A DNA stretch of 64,000 nucleotides from Branchiostoma floridae (GCF_000003815.2 NC_049984.1:13708550-13772549); one strand, 5' to 3'; shown: positions 1-12,597, counted from the first letter of the stretch. Notes: generated by a model from the letters alone, not told the origin. Program-made: numbers and translations.

Positions 1-127
1 TATCCATCGTATATCGCTGCTGCAGTTGGCACATCCATTTGCCCATTCCCTGGGTAGAGTCAGAAGTCTGTAGCTGTGCTATGACTGACCCACAGACCAC
101 GTGTGTTCTGATAGCTGATGGGTCCCT

Positions 128-762
128 AGGTTGCTATGGAAAAATAATAGAAATTAGCTGCATGATATGCCAGAGGAGTACAGTTGCAACGTAGGTGTTT
201 CCAATAGCCTAATGAGCCTGTCTGGTAGAGTCCAGACTGGTGGTCTGAGTCATAGACAAGAGACGCTTCCTTCTTCTTCTTGCCTTCCCAGATCAAACGG
301 CGTGAATTTGATATTGTAGTTCTGTGAAAGTCCCCTTCGTTTGGCCTTTGGTAGTTTCGTCCAGACTCATTTCCGTGGAGCCAACTGAAACTCTTTAGCC
401 TGCTGAAGACGTCCTTGTTCCGGCCAATTTCTAGAAAATCCAACTAAATCCAGTCGCCCGCCCCCTGCGAGGAGTCTGGTGAAGACTTAATAAATCAGTT
501 CCTGGCACCGTTAGATGTGGCGACCACCTGTTCTTGAAAGGGCGAAGAGCTGGTCAGTAGTCTGTACCAGACTCCCGCCCGGCCGAATAGGGGACTTTGG
601 CCAAGCAAGGATGTTTAATTAACCTCCTTGGCCAAGTTAGGAATAAAATCATAGTAGGTGTTAATTGGCATAGGAGTGTTGGTCAGCCTTGGGTCGCAAA
701 CTATACTTCTCTGGTGTGTTTCTGTCTTATTTGGCCAATTTCTACTATTTTTCCAGCAACCT
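128..762. mobile_element. Segment bounded by ~70 bp imperfect inverted repeats
   Basis: The left arm (about 128-197) and the reverse complement of the right arm (about 690-762) share AGGTTGCT, then GGAAAAATA and TAGAAATT words, then CCAGAG and AGTA about 20 bp further in, in the same order. Between them lies about 490 bp, including a smaller inverted pair around TTGGCCAAG (about 598-640). The structure resembles a non-autonomous foldback or MITE-like element. No coding capacity is seen in it beyond a 105-codon minus-strand frame (126-443) that I do not recognise. Target-site duplications were not identified, so the exact ends are uncertain. Confidence 0.45.
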
Positions 763-3700
763 GTGGAGCCTGGTAGAGGCTAGGTCAGACCGGTCGCTTT
801 TTCCCCATTTTTTGTCGCGACTAACTTTTAGATGTTCCTGTTCTCATCACAAGACAGGAACAAAACCAACGAAGTGTTTTCGTACAGTGGGATGAACTTG
901 ACAGTCATCCTTACTTCTGACATAGACGTTGTGATCGTTATCGTTGTAGGACAGCTCCAGCCAAGTCCCCAATGTTGGGCATACCGCGAGGCGTACTTCC
1001 CCGTCTGGTCTGCGGTCTCTACTTCGCTCGATCAAACCTGGTTCGGTAAAGACGTCGTCTACGCCACGCCTGACACGTCTTGAGTCATTTAATCCTCCCG
1101 TTTGTCACTGTCAGGTTCAAAGATGGGGCCTTTTCTAAGAAACAGCCGTGGTTAAACCCACTGCTGGGGCTGTACTGATTTTATGGGCGAGGGGGAGCAG
1201 CGCTGGCGCCAGGTTTGACCGGAGGCCGGCGGTAGTCCTGGCCGGACTCCACACGGCTTATACCGGCCGTACATCTGAAGCTTCTGCGATGCACCAGCAT
1301 TAGGGGAATCTACATTCTAGTCAAAGAAGAACGCCGCTCAAGGACATGGGCATAACGTCTAAAACCGACCCAAAGGGGGCGAATTTACCGGGAAACAAAG
1401 AACGTCACCGTGGCAATATTTTACAATATGCTCCACATACACAGCCCATAAAAGTCTGCCTGCGGGACGATCTGTTGTCTCCAACTTCCACTTTGTACAG
1501 TCTGGAAGTCTACATTAGTCTGTTATGTTGACGTACTGGTTTGATGGACAGATCAGTGTGAATTGTAACGCTAAAGAACCGGTAATGGCCAAACAGCAAA
1601 TGCTTATGTGAAGAACAGTACATTTTGGCAAAGACGCCTGTTTTCTAAAGTAGTTACAGGCATGTCGTTTTTTTCTGGATCTTTCTGATATCAGCAAACT
1701 CAAATCAGGTCATGTGGTGAAATAACGAACGTAGCTTATTCCCAAATCGCTTCCTAACGTTATAAATGACTCTGATACAAACTACTATCGGGGTTGGTAT
1801 TTCTGCATCGCAATAAGTGAATAGTCTGAAGAATCAAATTCGATATACACTGTTCATTGAAATTTAAATGAGAGACACAGAAAGCTAAGATGCATCTACA
1901 CACTTGTGTTAATCCAGATATTCCTGAATGACCTGCTCCTGTATTTGTTAGCGTTTCTTGTCTTTGGGTTTGTTTTTGGTTTAGGTTATTGAAGTATAGA
2001 CACATATTCGACAGGTAAACCCATAGATTCATTCTAACTATCTGGACTACACTAGGATAGTAGCAACTTAGTTGCTGACAAAAATGTCCGGCGGCTCAAC
2101 CCCCAACCCCACCGAACTGCCGAGCCAGCTCTGGCTTTTATGTGAGGTGTTTATTTTCTCTTTCAGAGTACTCCCGTACTCCGAAAACAGACGAAAAATC
2201 AATGACAGGGCACAGCTTGCGGGACACTCAATATCGGTCTCCCCTCTTAAGTCGTCCTTTTTCCTATATCAGACATAGAGATGAAACTAGACCTGAAAAA
2301 AGGCATTCTTCAACAGACTCACACAAAGAAAATCCCTTCAATCTCGCCCAACGCCACCTTTAGATCTGGACCCGGAAAGCTACCGTAAAACAGACGGCAG
2401 ACAAGTGCAAATGAAAGCGTTACAATCTTTTGATTCATTTCTTTTAAGTCGTCTTTCATTTCGCTGTAATCCCCACGCCCATCCCATAATTTCTTGGACA
2501 TGACGTGATGGCGTCTCTGTATTCCCTGGAAGATAAGTCGTGGATCCTGACTAACTGAAGATCAAGTGTATCCTTCGCACAGAAAGAACGTCTTTGGTCT
2601 TATCAGCCAAGTGGACGTGGACGTCACAGACGTCGATACGTCTTCTGAACTTTGTTTTGTAGCCAGATGGAACAAGGCAGTCTTTGAAGGTTCTGAAACC
2701 TCCTCCGATAAAATGACAAGCTATGCGCCCTGCTGTGTTGTGTTGCAGAAGATGGGCATTACTAACTCTTTAAAGATACAGAATCAATTTCTCAGAGTTG
2801 TATCGTATGATCGCTTTTCTGGTAATGATAGAACTCACGATATACATGGATCAGCGACGAACTTTCCGCCCCAACACGACAAGATTCTGCGAGACACATC
2901 CGCGACAGTCCCCGTGTTTGCTGTCGTACCGTCGTACGACGAATGCGGCCGAGTTTTTACGGACACCGAACAACCTTTTTCTTCCTTCTTGTTGTTACCT
3001 GAAACAGTCTTGAAAGCGCTTTGGCACAAACCCCGGTACCGTAAATCACCTGGCCAATCGTTTTGCCAAATGTACACACTGTCACACAGATTTCCCAGAC
3101 GTCGACACGATAGACGCTAAATGCATTGCCAAGGCGTATTCTCGCACCGCGCCCAGGGGCAGTTCTGTTTTGGTAGCAAAGCAAATTTCGTCAGTTCTCG
3201 GGTAAAAAAGAGTGAGCCTCCCACTTTTGTTTGTAATTAGATATAGAAGTAAATACGATTCATACCAAGAAACCTTCCGGCAGTCAGGGAAACTTACGGA
3301 GGGTGAACGTTCTCACGGCCGGAAACAAACTTCAAATACATGTAGTAGTAATTATAAGGACAGGTGAAGGACAAGTGAATGTGAACAGAGGGAATCCGAA
3401 TGGTCATTGAATTTATGAATGAATGAATGGACCTAATAACTTAATGAGTGGTAAGGAGAAATGAATGACGAAATGAAGGAATAAAGCAGAAAGAAGGGAG
3501 TCTGTGACGCTGTGAGGATCACCGTACCCTCGAGGCTCAGTCTGACGAAGTCCAGCCGACTTGTTTCCCGTGCGCTTGTGTTCATAACATGATATCTAGA
3601 GTGTGCTAATATATTTAGGATGTGCCTTAGGAGCGCTTAATGACATATTGCAACTGTGTTTGGTAAAATACCTACTATTCCTCTCTAAATAAGGTATTTT

Positions 3701-5845
3701 GGATGCATGGGCGCGTTTACTCAATTATGGTCTCCACTGGTCGATGTTCCCCGAAGAGCAAACCAAATTATGTCAGAAATTAACGTTCCCGATATGACAC
3801 TCCACATTTAACCAAGTTATCGGACCGGTTAAATCAGGTTCTCTGTGTGGAAGAGGGACCTTTTAGATGCGCGCCGTGTTTTCAGTGCTTAGCTCATGTT
3901 TTTTCCTCCCTAACGACCACATCTATTTTGATTATCATCTTCTTACTGCCTTTTATCTCTGCCAGGGCACACTTAACAAGCTTAATAGCGCCGAAAAACG
4001 CACAAATTGGTCAGATATTTGAATATCAAGAGGAAATTGATACCCATGGGCCGAGCAATAGGTCTGACAGGATTGATCCGCTCATGTGAAGTGACAGCCC
4101 TTTTACCTTGTTCTTTCCCGAAACACGAGTTGTAAAGTAGTTCAGATGACCAAAGGGATCGAAGGTTTGTTTGCAAACTTCGCGGCGGCCTAGGCACGGG
4201 AGGCGTATTGCTTATCACAAGACGCTATCGTCAACGAAAACAAGCACGGACCGACCATGCGTGGAACAGTATGCGGAAAATGGCGGGAAAGGAATGACAG
4301 AAAGAAAAGAACACATGGTTGAACTCGAAATTCTCCCACCCAAACACACTATGCATCAAATGTGTGTGCTGATTTTAATGGAAGCTATACACCGTTCCTT
4401 CCTCAATAAATGTCTGTCCGGCCCTGCTAGGATTGTTTGGACATTTATGTTGCGCTCTACAATGCACCTGGCCACCAACAAAAAAAGTTTTGTTTCTGAG
4501 CTTTCGACACCGCTATTCGTAAGTTCGGCAAAACTCAGCAAGGGTTTGCATCTCTTTCTGTTTATTGGTCCGCTCGTGGCGGGTTGATATCTTCCCCGTT
4601 GCCATGGATTTACTTTGGTCCAAAATGAATTACCCCTGACCCCCGTGCGTTACCGTAACACCAAGGCCACGCCAGGCCACGCCACCTGTCCAGCCGCCGG
4701 ACCACCTACTGAGGAGACATTGCTTCGCTGCACCTGCCGACTGGTGTTTACCCCCAAACACGCCATCAAAGGTAGGCAACGCCGGGGGCTCGTCACAGGA
4801 TTCTCGTCAGGTTCCGCTGTCAATCAAGCGTACATGGAAACACATGACGCAGTTTTTACTCTTGATTACAGGTGGTATGAAAATTTATCCCTGACGTTCA
4901 GTTTCAATGTGAGGAGGGTGCTATATGAATGGGGAGCTGTGTATCACACAAGAGTCTAAAGACCAAAATCATGATGCACAACAAAACTTGAAAGTTGTTA
5001 GACGCTTGAAAAGGCCATCGGTATATTTGGAAATGACACATAACTAACGACCAATGACAAGGCATGTTTTGCTCATTGCTGAAGTAATCATGCGATCTTG
5101 GAAGATTACCACGCGCACACAAACACCATCTTTCTTACACGCTTAGATAAATTAATGTACATCACAGCAATACCTGCTGCAAATCTTGTTGACATGTTCG
5201 ATAGATTGAGCTAAATATAGGAGATAAAGCTTCATTAAAGGACATTTTGCTCATTAAGGTAGAAATATGACCAGAAAAACAGTCCTAATGAAAAAGACTA
5301 CATAATCCATATTCAATCTACAGCAGGTTAGACCTGCTTCCAAAACTTTCCGAACCTGTATCTGACTGCCCCCCTCCCCATACAGGTGTATTATGACATT
5401 TTGACTTTATTGTGCTGAATGGCGCCTATCAAAACGGCCTGTATTAAACGGTGATGTCCCCTTATGGTATGACAGTTTTTACCGTGTTGACGTGTGGTTT
5501 ATAGGGGAGCGCGACGCTTTGTCCGTGGGTAAAATCGAATTTTAACAACATGGTTCAGAGGAACAATCAATACATATCCACGGCTGGATCATAAATCACA
5601 ATAAAATTTTGAATGCATTGTAATTAATACGACTCTGGGCTCTATTTTCCATTGATTTTCTTAGTTTTCCTAACTTTTGACACCGAGCCAAGCTGTAGAA
5701 ATACATCTAGGTAAAGGGATGACGCTTGAACATGCATTCTATTTCATGCAAGTCATTTTTGACAGTGAGAAGTTAACGTTGGTTAACTGGGGTTGAATCT
5801 TGTGTGGTGCGCAGTCTTTGAGTGAGTCATTCTAGGGTCTACAGA
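763..5845. other. Non-coding, no gene recognised
   Basis: This stretch has moderate GC and scattered CpG. Open frames on both strands (longest 2566-3120, 184 codons) show no family motif, no consistent splice structure and no partner exon. A plus-strand frame at 3847-4089 opens with a hydrophobic stretch that could mimic a signal peptide, but nothing else supports it. A short (TGAA)n run lies at 3416-3429. A cluster of GACGTC-type words (possible CREB/ATF half-sites) lies at 2611-2642. I see nothing else to annotate. Confidence 0.5.
3416..3429. repeat. (TGAA)n short microsatellite
   Basis: About three and a half units of TGAA, followed by further GAAT-rich sequence to about 3480. It could be the remnant tail of a retroposon, but no body is recognisable next to it. 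Confidence 0.5.
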
Positions 5846-5995
5846 GTGCATATGTGGCAGTGTGTTTGATACATATGTGATGTTTTGTGGAGAGGGACAT
5901 CCTCAAATTTATAATCAAATGTGCATATCTATCAGTGTGTTGGATACATATGTGATATTTTGTGGAGAGGGACGTCCTTAAATTTATAATCAAAT
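5846..5995 (+). repeat. Two-copy tandem repeat, 75 bp unit
   Basis: Copies at 5846-5920 and 5921-5995 begin with GTGCATAT and share the order CAGTGTGTT, GATACATATGTGAT, TTTTGTGGAGAGGGAC, AAATTTATAATCAAAT. They differ at a handful of positions. They are directly adjacent with no spacer, which indicates a local duplication. No function is evident. Confidence 0.9.
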
Positions 5996-7890
5996 TATGG
6001 TAAATTTGACAGCTTGAATCCAGCTAGTAACGGAAAACAAGATGATGAAATTATCACAGATTGGCTGTGCGCATTCCGGACCGACAAACTTGTGGTCTCT
6101 CGTGACGTCATAGACACGAACCCCGCCCTGCTTCTCTATTCTGCAGCAGTTCCTCCATCCCCGCGGCGCGCCCGGGTCTTCTCGGATGCGGGTCGGGTCC
6201 CCAACCGAAGATGAAAGCTCGCGCGTTCGGTTCATCACTTAACGCCCTCCCGAGAGTCCCGACATCGTTTTCACCTTGCAAATGTGATCGGGCTGGTGAT
6301 GGAATATCAATGCCGGCGGTGGGAGTGGGATCATAACCGAACGATTTAGCGGCGTCCCCCCGCGGGCTCGCTCCCGAGGCCTCGGCTTCCCATCCCGCGC
6401 TTCCCCGCTAAATTGCACAAAATGCATCACCGTGGGGCCAATGATGACCCGCAACTATCCCGGCGTCTACCTGTAGCGACACGCCAGTAGTGTAGGAATA
6501 CATAAAAAAAAAACTTGCGTCGGCCCGAGCTTTGTGATCAAATATACATGTGAGTAATAAGTTTCCCTTGCGTTTGCGGCGGTGAACTTGTAAGCGCCAG
6601 CCCGTCCCGCAGAGACTGGCGTTTGAAGTCTGCTCGCCTGCCGCCTAAGTGAAAGTTGTACATGAAAGTCGCGCAGGTGAAACCGGTGAAAGCGAAAGTG
6701 GGGAAACCGTTATCGCGGGGTGAGAAAGGTCCCCCACCTGCGGTCAGACAGACGGGATGCTGACCCTGTTGCCGGTTGTACTGAACACCAGAACACGCCG
6801 CGTACAAAGCGCCGGTCCACAGGGGACGGCGGAGGCTTTGTTTCCATCTACCGATCCATCCATTTCTGACTGCTAACCCTCATATTGATGCCCTCCCACG
6901 GACCGCTACCTTCGCGGCCATACCCTACAAAGACTAATAAACCAGTAATCATATTCAACATGCAAGCGTTCATTTCACGGTGGACGGTTCGCCTCGGAAT
7001 ATAAAGCAAGCGTCACCTTTAAAACGGGAGCCTTGCCCACGGACGGGGCGAAAATGAAGAGAAGTGAATTAATTATCCGCCGTCGACTCATACTGGGCAC
7101 CGTGACGTTGGGAATCTCTGCAGTTCAATTTTACCTTATTACGTATTTAGGCACATCAAAGCTTCCGCCCTCTCGGCAATGTGTAGAAAAAACTCTATGA
7201 TTTGACAGAGGCAATTCCTCACGCGCTCGCTGGTAATTTCCTACTTTTGCCAGTTATTAGTGGAGATTTCTGTAGAGACGGAAAATCACGTAGCGGCACA
7301 GCGCGAACCTCCAATCTCCTCCTCAATACACGGGAGTATTCCGGCAACCGCGGGTCCACAGGTAACTGGGCTGGGAGATAAAGTATAGTCGGGAGGACTC
7401 GGCGACGTCAGGACTGCCCACAACACGGCTATCCTTATTAGAGCTACGTAAACACCGTTACTAATGGCCTGCCGTAAGAAAAAAATTCACTTAATCTCTC
7501 TGTGCCCGGCGCGCCGTAACAAAACGGGTTATTTCCACGGGGAATATTTAGTTAATTTTTCGCTGGACGTAAATTGGCGGCGAGATAGCTTTGAAGTGAA
7601 GATTTATTAATGTTTGGAGACTGGAGTGCTCCACCCAGGAGACAGGTGTGCGCCGCGCAGGAGATCGGTGCCGGAGCCGCTGGCGCACAGACTCGCCAGC
7701 TTTACAACAAAGTAAAACTACATCGTCAGGAAAATTACGAGTGTTGTTTTAGGAGAGGGAAAGACAAGCCCCATTTTGTACGTGTTTGAGGGAAAGTAGA
7801 TCAATCAGCTGTCTGACAGTTTAACGACTTAGGAGAGCGTGAGGACGCACATATCGGGCAGAAAATGGCTCTGAAATACCCACGAGCTCT
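5996..7890. other. CpG-rich, regulatory-looking stretch without a gene
   Basis: GC and CpG rise here, with GCGCGCCC, CCGCGGCG and similar blocks near 6160-6400. The sequence is complex rather than repetitive and has no frame I can assign. The composition resembles a CpG-rich regulatory region near a developmental gene. A GAAA-repeat motif cluster at 6653-6705 is listed separately. No TATA box, splice pattern or transcript could be established. Confidence 0.35.
6653..6705 (+). promoter_or_regulatory. GAAA-motif cluster with Prdm1/IRF-type site
   Basis: Six GAAA cores occur in about 55 bp. At 6690-6700 the word AAGCGAAAGTG fits the published Blimp-1/Prdm1 consensus (A/C)AG(T/C)GAAAG(T/C)(G/T). 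The overlapping GAAAGCGAAA (6688-6697) fits the GAAANNGAAA core bound by IRF proteins. Occupancy is an inference; only the motif match is seen. Confidence 0.35.
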
Positions 7891-7913
7891 GCGCGCGCTC
7901 TCTCTCTCTCTCT
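7891..7913. repeat. (CG)n/(CT)n microsatellite
   Basis: A short GC alternation runs directly into about seven CT dinucleotides. It lies at the edge of the CpG-rich stretch and just upstream of the dispersed repeat that begins near 8060. Confidence 0.85.
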
Positions 7914-8059
7914 AGCACTGGTATTGTGGAGAGGAAGACGGTTTTTAGACACTATTATTATTATTGATTTACAGGAACAACACTAACATAAAAGCAATAC
8001 CGCGGCAAATTCGTGAAGATACAAAGGAATGTGGATCAACATACCTTCCTCTAATTCTA

Positions 8060-9070
8060 AAGTTTCTGTTTTCCCTTCTAAAGCATCAAATATCTTTATT
8101 ACCTCCATGAAGTATGTAATTGGGGTTATATTTTCAGCTGTGTTTTTGTGCGTGTGTCTGTCTGTCAATGAGACAAGAAGGGATGCATGGATTGGTTTCA
8201 TACTTGCTGTGTTGGTAGCGTGTGGCAAAAACTGGAAATGATTTTGGGTCCCCTTGCGATTTCCCTTGGTACTGCAGCGGATTTGATATCTCGTGTTTTG
8301 AACAAGCTATGGCCACAATATTTGGGTGGTAGATAGGCCTTGTGCTCGGGAAGAAGTGACATAAGTTTGGGCTCCCAGTGGCTAGTTTTGGAATTGCAGG
8401 TGTATTTTTGTCAAAAACCTTCCGTGAGGAAAGGAATAACGTATTTTCATGATTTTGGGTTAGGTAGCTTAAACAAAGATGAAATACAAATTATGTGACT
8501 TAGAAGGATATCTGTATAACTCATGAAAATATTCAATCATAGCAGTTTTTTTTCAATGTATCTATTGTCCCAGACATGACATGATATGGTCTTGACAGTT
8601 GGGTGGCAGATAGCTTGTGACGTCAGAGACAGGTTTGAGCCCCTTAACATTTAGTTTTGGGACTGCAGTATCTTTGTCAACACATTCCAAAGGGGATAAC
8701 TGAAGAAAGGAACGACGGAGTTTAATTATTTTAGGCATGCAGGTAGCTTAAGCAAAGATGTACACAAATATATGCATACTATGCAAATGAGAACTTAATT
8801 TGCATGACTAGTGAGGAAATTGTATACCAGTAATTATATTGTTTTCCGTATACGGACTTCAATAACTGTAACAAACTGTAACGAAGATATCAGAAACGTA
8901 AATGAGGGACTGATCTGTATAACTAAAATGGCAAAACCAGTTAATGATAAATGATGGGAACTTAATACTTGTGACATGTTTAGTTGAAGGTAAACATTAC
9001 CATGCATAAACTAAGCAAATGTGTAAATCATTTGCATAAAATATATGTCATGGAGATATGAAGTTGCCGA
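8060..9070 (+). repeat. Dispersed repeat family, copy 1
   Basis: This region and 38820-39560 share a colinear series of words: GGTTATATTTTCAGCTGTG versus GGTTATATTTTGGGGCTGTG, a GGATGCATGGATT/GTGGATGGATT word, TGTTGG..G.GT.TGGCAAAA, ATTTTGGGTCCCCTTGC versus ATTATGGGTTCCCTTGC, TGGTACTG, and GATATCTC. Further along both have ATGCAAATGA words and an ATGATGGGA block. The family appears non-coding and ancient. It is probably a degraded non-autonomous transposon whose ends I cannot fix. A second, partial internal repetition (GGTGGTAGATAG at about 8328 and GGTGGCAGATAG at about 8603) suggests subrepeats. Confidence 0.55.
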
Positions 9071-9146
9071 ACTCTAGCTTAAACATGTTTCTTTCTGAAG
9101 GTCGCAAAAAAAAAACACGTTAGCATGCGCTCTAATGGTAAATTTT

Positions 9147-9170
9147 TGCGCATTTCTTAAGAAATGCGCA
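9147..9170. repeat. Perfect 24-bp palindrome
   Basis: Twelve bases starting TGCGCATTTCTT are followed immediately by their exact reverse complement, centred on CTTAAG at 9156-9161. It could form a cruciform or bind a symmetric dimer. It lies just beyond the end of the dispersed repeat, so it may also be a terminus of a mobile element. Confidence 0.9.
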
Positions 9171-9440
9171 GAACTTTGGTGATTAAATCACTCTTCAGGT
9201 CTATCCGTTCAGCCAAGAAACCAAGTGCATCGTCCTTCTCCATTCCTTGTAGAGTCCGCGATAGAAGGCAGAGATGAACAGCTGATCCCTTCTTCAAAAT
9301 TCATGGAGTTTGACATCGGCTCGTAGCGGCGAGGAATCAACTTTCAATTTCCGAGTTGATACTAACACTTAGGGTCTCTATTTCAGTCCGAAATTGACCG
9401 GCCTCAGGAACTGTACACGTTCAAAACACATAGCCGGTAG

Positions 9441-9662
9441 GCAGAGGAAGAAAGGGAGGGGGAGAGACGGAAGGAGAGAGGAGACAGAGGGCGGAGAGAG
9501 AGAGAGAAGGAGGTAGGAAATTAAGGGAGAGGGAGAGAGAGCGGGAGAGAGACGGAAGGAGAGAGGAGAGAGGGAGAGGGAGACGGAATGAGGGAGGAGA
9601 GAGGGGGAGGTAGAGAGAAGGAGGGAGGAAGACAGAGAGAGAGGGGGAAGAGAGACAAAGAT
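9441..9662 (+). repeat. Purine-rich GAGA/GGA tract
   Basis: About 220 bp almost entirely of A and G on the plus strand, built from GAGAGA, GGGAGA and GACGGAAGGAGAGAGG blocks. The last of these recurs near 9468 and 9551. Long homopurine tracts of this kind can adopt triplex DNA. The 108-codon minus-strand frame across it (Ser/Leu/Pro-rich) is a low-complexity artefact. Confidence 0.9.
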
Positions 9663-12500
9663 GGGGTGCTGATGGAGAGAAATGGTTAGAAAAGCACTTG
9701 CCACAGAAAACTTAGGCGGAAGCCCGGTAGTCTGAGATAGATTATTTGCTGGTAGTAGTCTTACGTATACTATGGTGTTTGTTCAATAACAAGTTCATTC
9801 AACTCTCTGGCGAGAAGATTTCTCATTTGTAAGGGATAGAGAACTCTTTACTCGATGGGCAGTCAGCGATTTAAGTCGGGTCACATGGCTCTTTGAATAT
9901 AACTCCAAAGTAAAGACTGATGGCAGAAGTTCGACAGGACGATTTCGTACTTGATGAAATGATAGGAAGAGCATTAGTTCCACAAAGGAAGTATTAGCGG
10001 TTAAACAATGATGAGCGGCTGGGACTAGCCAGATGGCGGGGCGGCACGAAATCATCAATTTTCGTCATAATTTTTCTTTCCAATTTCAGAATATGACGTC
10101 AGGTCACCCACAAACTACCATAATTCACCCGGCGGCCGATTCATCACGGAATCCTTGACGCTCAGATATTCATTACAAATTATAAGTCACTCACGCAAAA
10201 CGTATGAACTCCGGATTGATAGACAGTGCGTGGTACCCAGAAGTCATCAAGTAAATACCAGCACGGAGCCAGAGTAATAGTCGCTGAAAACGGTATTGGA
10301 AAACAGGGGTCTTTAGATTATTTGGGAAAAGGCGCACCTTAATCACCGAGCGTCAAACAAGAAAGTTTAAAGCGCTCGCGGCGAAATGAAAGGGAGAGAA
10401 TCAGAGGGGCAGCCTCCGGGAATTCTCCTCCCATTCCTGTAACAGCTGCGGTGGGCGTTCGACTCATCGGGAATCGGTTTCTGCAAAACGGTCGGAATCT
10501 TTGAAATTGTAGGTATGAAAAGCAGAGAAAGTTGACCGCCAAAGAGAGGTCAGGAGGTTAGACCACTGTAGGAGATATCCTCGGCGCGTTGTCTGCGAGA
10601 TGGAGGCGGCGGTCCGACCGGAGTGCTGATATTCCGGGAAGTCGTTCCTGGAATTTGCAGTGCCCGCGCTCCCTATCTGATCTCTGTCTGGGGAGCGCGG
10701 TTCGTGAAAAGCGCAGCGATTGCACCCGCTCCCTTTCATTTGCTCCATCAGATTAGGCACAAGGCTTTGTCGGAACGTCTCGGTTAATATTTCTTTCGGT
10801 CTATTTCACCCAATTGCGCAGTTTTGGCGCTACGCGTTCCGGAGAGACAGAGGCGCGCCAGCCTGATCATCTAATGAAGAACCCGCGCAGCGAAGATCAC
10901 AGCTTCGCAGGAGTCGGCTTTGCACTGCATCATCTCTGATATCATAAAGCAAAGTGCCAAAAAGCCCAAATCCTGGCAATTCCAATGCGCGGATTGCGAG
11001 GCATACATTTTTGATGACTAATAAGCGGGTTTTGAAAGCCAGTGTTTCGGCTCCCTGCCCGCAACGTTGTCCCATAGGCTCCACCATAAATCCCCTTTAT
11101 GGGAAGGCAAAACAAAATTAGTTATTAAGATGTAAGTCATCGATTTTCTTCAAAGACCAGGGCGATTGAAGTTTGCGAAAGGGCGGGCTAGCACGCATCC
11201 ATAGCCGCGTGGTTCGTCTGTGCCGGCGCGCTGTAATAAGAGAGCGCCAGCACTCCCGATATCGTTTCCTCAAATCGATGAAAACGGACGCAACCGAACC
11301 CAAAATTGTAAATTACAGGGCAGCTCCGTCTTACCTCTTTCAACGCTGCCAGTGGCGCTATCACTCTTGGCGGCCACGACAGCACTTCTGTTGTCTTTAC
11401 CCTGATTGAATTTGGGGATTTGCATACATTGGCAGCCAAGATAAAAGGATGAAATAGATTGGGATTACGGCCATTTTCCAGGATCACGGGGGCTTTAACG
11501 GGAAGACTGCGTTTGTGGCATACGACTTGGCATCGCGAGGGGAAAGCTACATCTGCATGCTAACGTCCGCCGCTACAAGCACGGAGATAAAACCGCAGAT
11601 ACGTCTTCTTTTACATCCATCCGCTTGTGCGATAACATCAAAAGGAAAGACGAGATGAAGGAGGTTTCTCGTGTGAATCCTTAAGATTTGAGCACAAAGA
11701 AGACCGGGCGAAGGCATTGTACTTCAAGGAGATGTTGCGAACGTCTTGGCTTTTATTTGAGTCATCTGCGCTTGCTTTAAGTCACAAGAGCCCCACTTTT
11801 ATCCGCGTCTTGCGATAGGAATGACACTTAAGGGACGAGCGCGAGACGGCCGCTCCTGGCGGGCCCACGCTCGGTGATGATGTGTGGGCTGTTTGTAGTT
11901 GTGAAAGTTTGGCTGTTGTGCAGGGAAGTTGGCGGCGACCGGAAACTTCGCCAACAGAAACTGCTGACTTTTCAATGCGCATATACAGGGTTATAGAAAG
12001 CAGTAGAGTAAGTAACTCTGTAATTAAAATCAAAACCACGATGAACCTAGGACAGGATAAGATATAATAATATGAATAGTTGGTGATCCTTATTAGGAAT
12101 ATCTTAAATAGTATCCAGAAACAATTGCGTACAGGGAAGTGAAATGGCCATCTAAAATGGCATATTCTTAAGTTTTAGACGGGGAGGTGATATCGATTTC
12201 GATGTCGCTTGGAGGAGGCAAATAAATTCGATTTATCGTAGTTTGATGTACGAAACTGAAATGGCATCGCTGTATCCTGCGCTGGCGGTTATGTACACAT
12301 GCCTGGCCTTGGTGCTAGAAGACTATCACCACCAGATATTGGTCGGGGTCTCGCCCAGATAGATCTCTGATATTTTAGAAAACATATCTCTGATGCACTG
12401 ATGATAACATTGGCTTCCAATAAGTCACAGCTAGAGGGGCAAATCGTTCATATAAAACACACATTCATGACACATGTAAACGCACACAGAGATGGATACA
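9663..12500. other. Non-coding; complex CpG-containing island at about 10.33-11.75 kb
   Basis: No gene is recognised. The interval 10330-11750 is unusually complex, with frequent CpG and overlapping short frames on both strands that share no product. That mixture is what a compact regulatory block gives by chance. Homeodomain-like TTAATATT and TAATTAG-type words and E-boxes are scattered through it. It would be a first choice for cross-species alignment in the 5' third of the window. Confidence 0.35.
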
Positions 12501-12519
12501 GACACACTGGTGTAGACAC

Positions 12520-12525
12520 AGATAG

Positions 12526-12597
<72 letters not shown>

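Noticed and set aside
2566-3120. 184-codon plus-strand open frame
   Set aside because: No recognisable domain, overlapping frames on the opposite strand, no exon context. A frame this long is expected about once by chance in 128 kb of six-frame sequence at this GC.
3847-4089. 80-codon frame with a hydrophobic stretch like a signal peptide
   Set aside because: No mature-domain similarity, no splice partner, and the hydrophobic run can arise from T-rich sequence.
9378-9704. 108-codon minus-strand Ser/Leu/Pro-rich frame
   Set aside because: Complement of the purine tract; low-complexity artefact.
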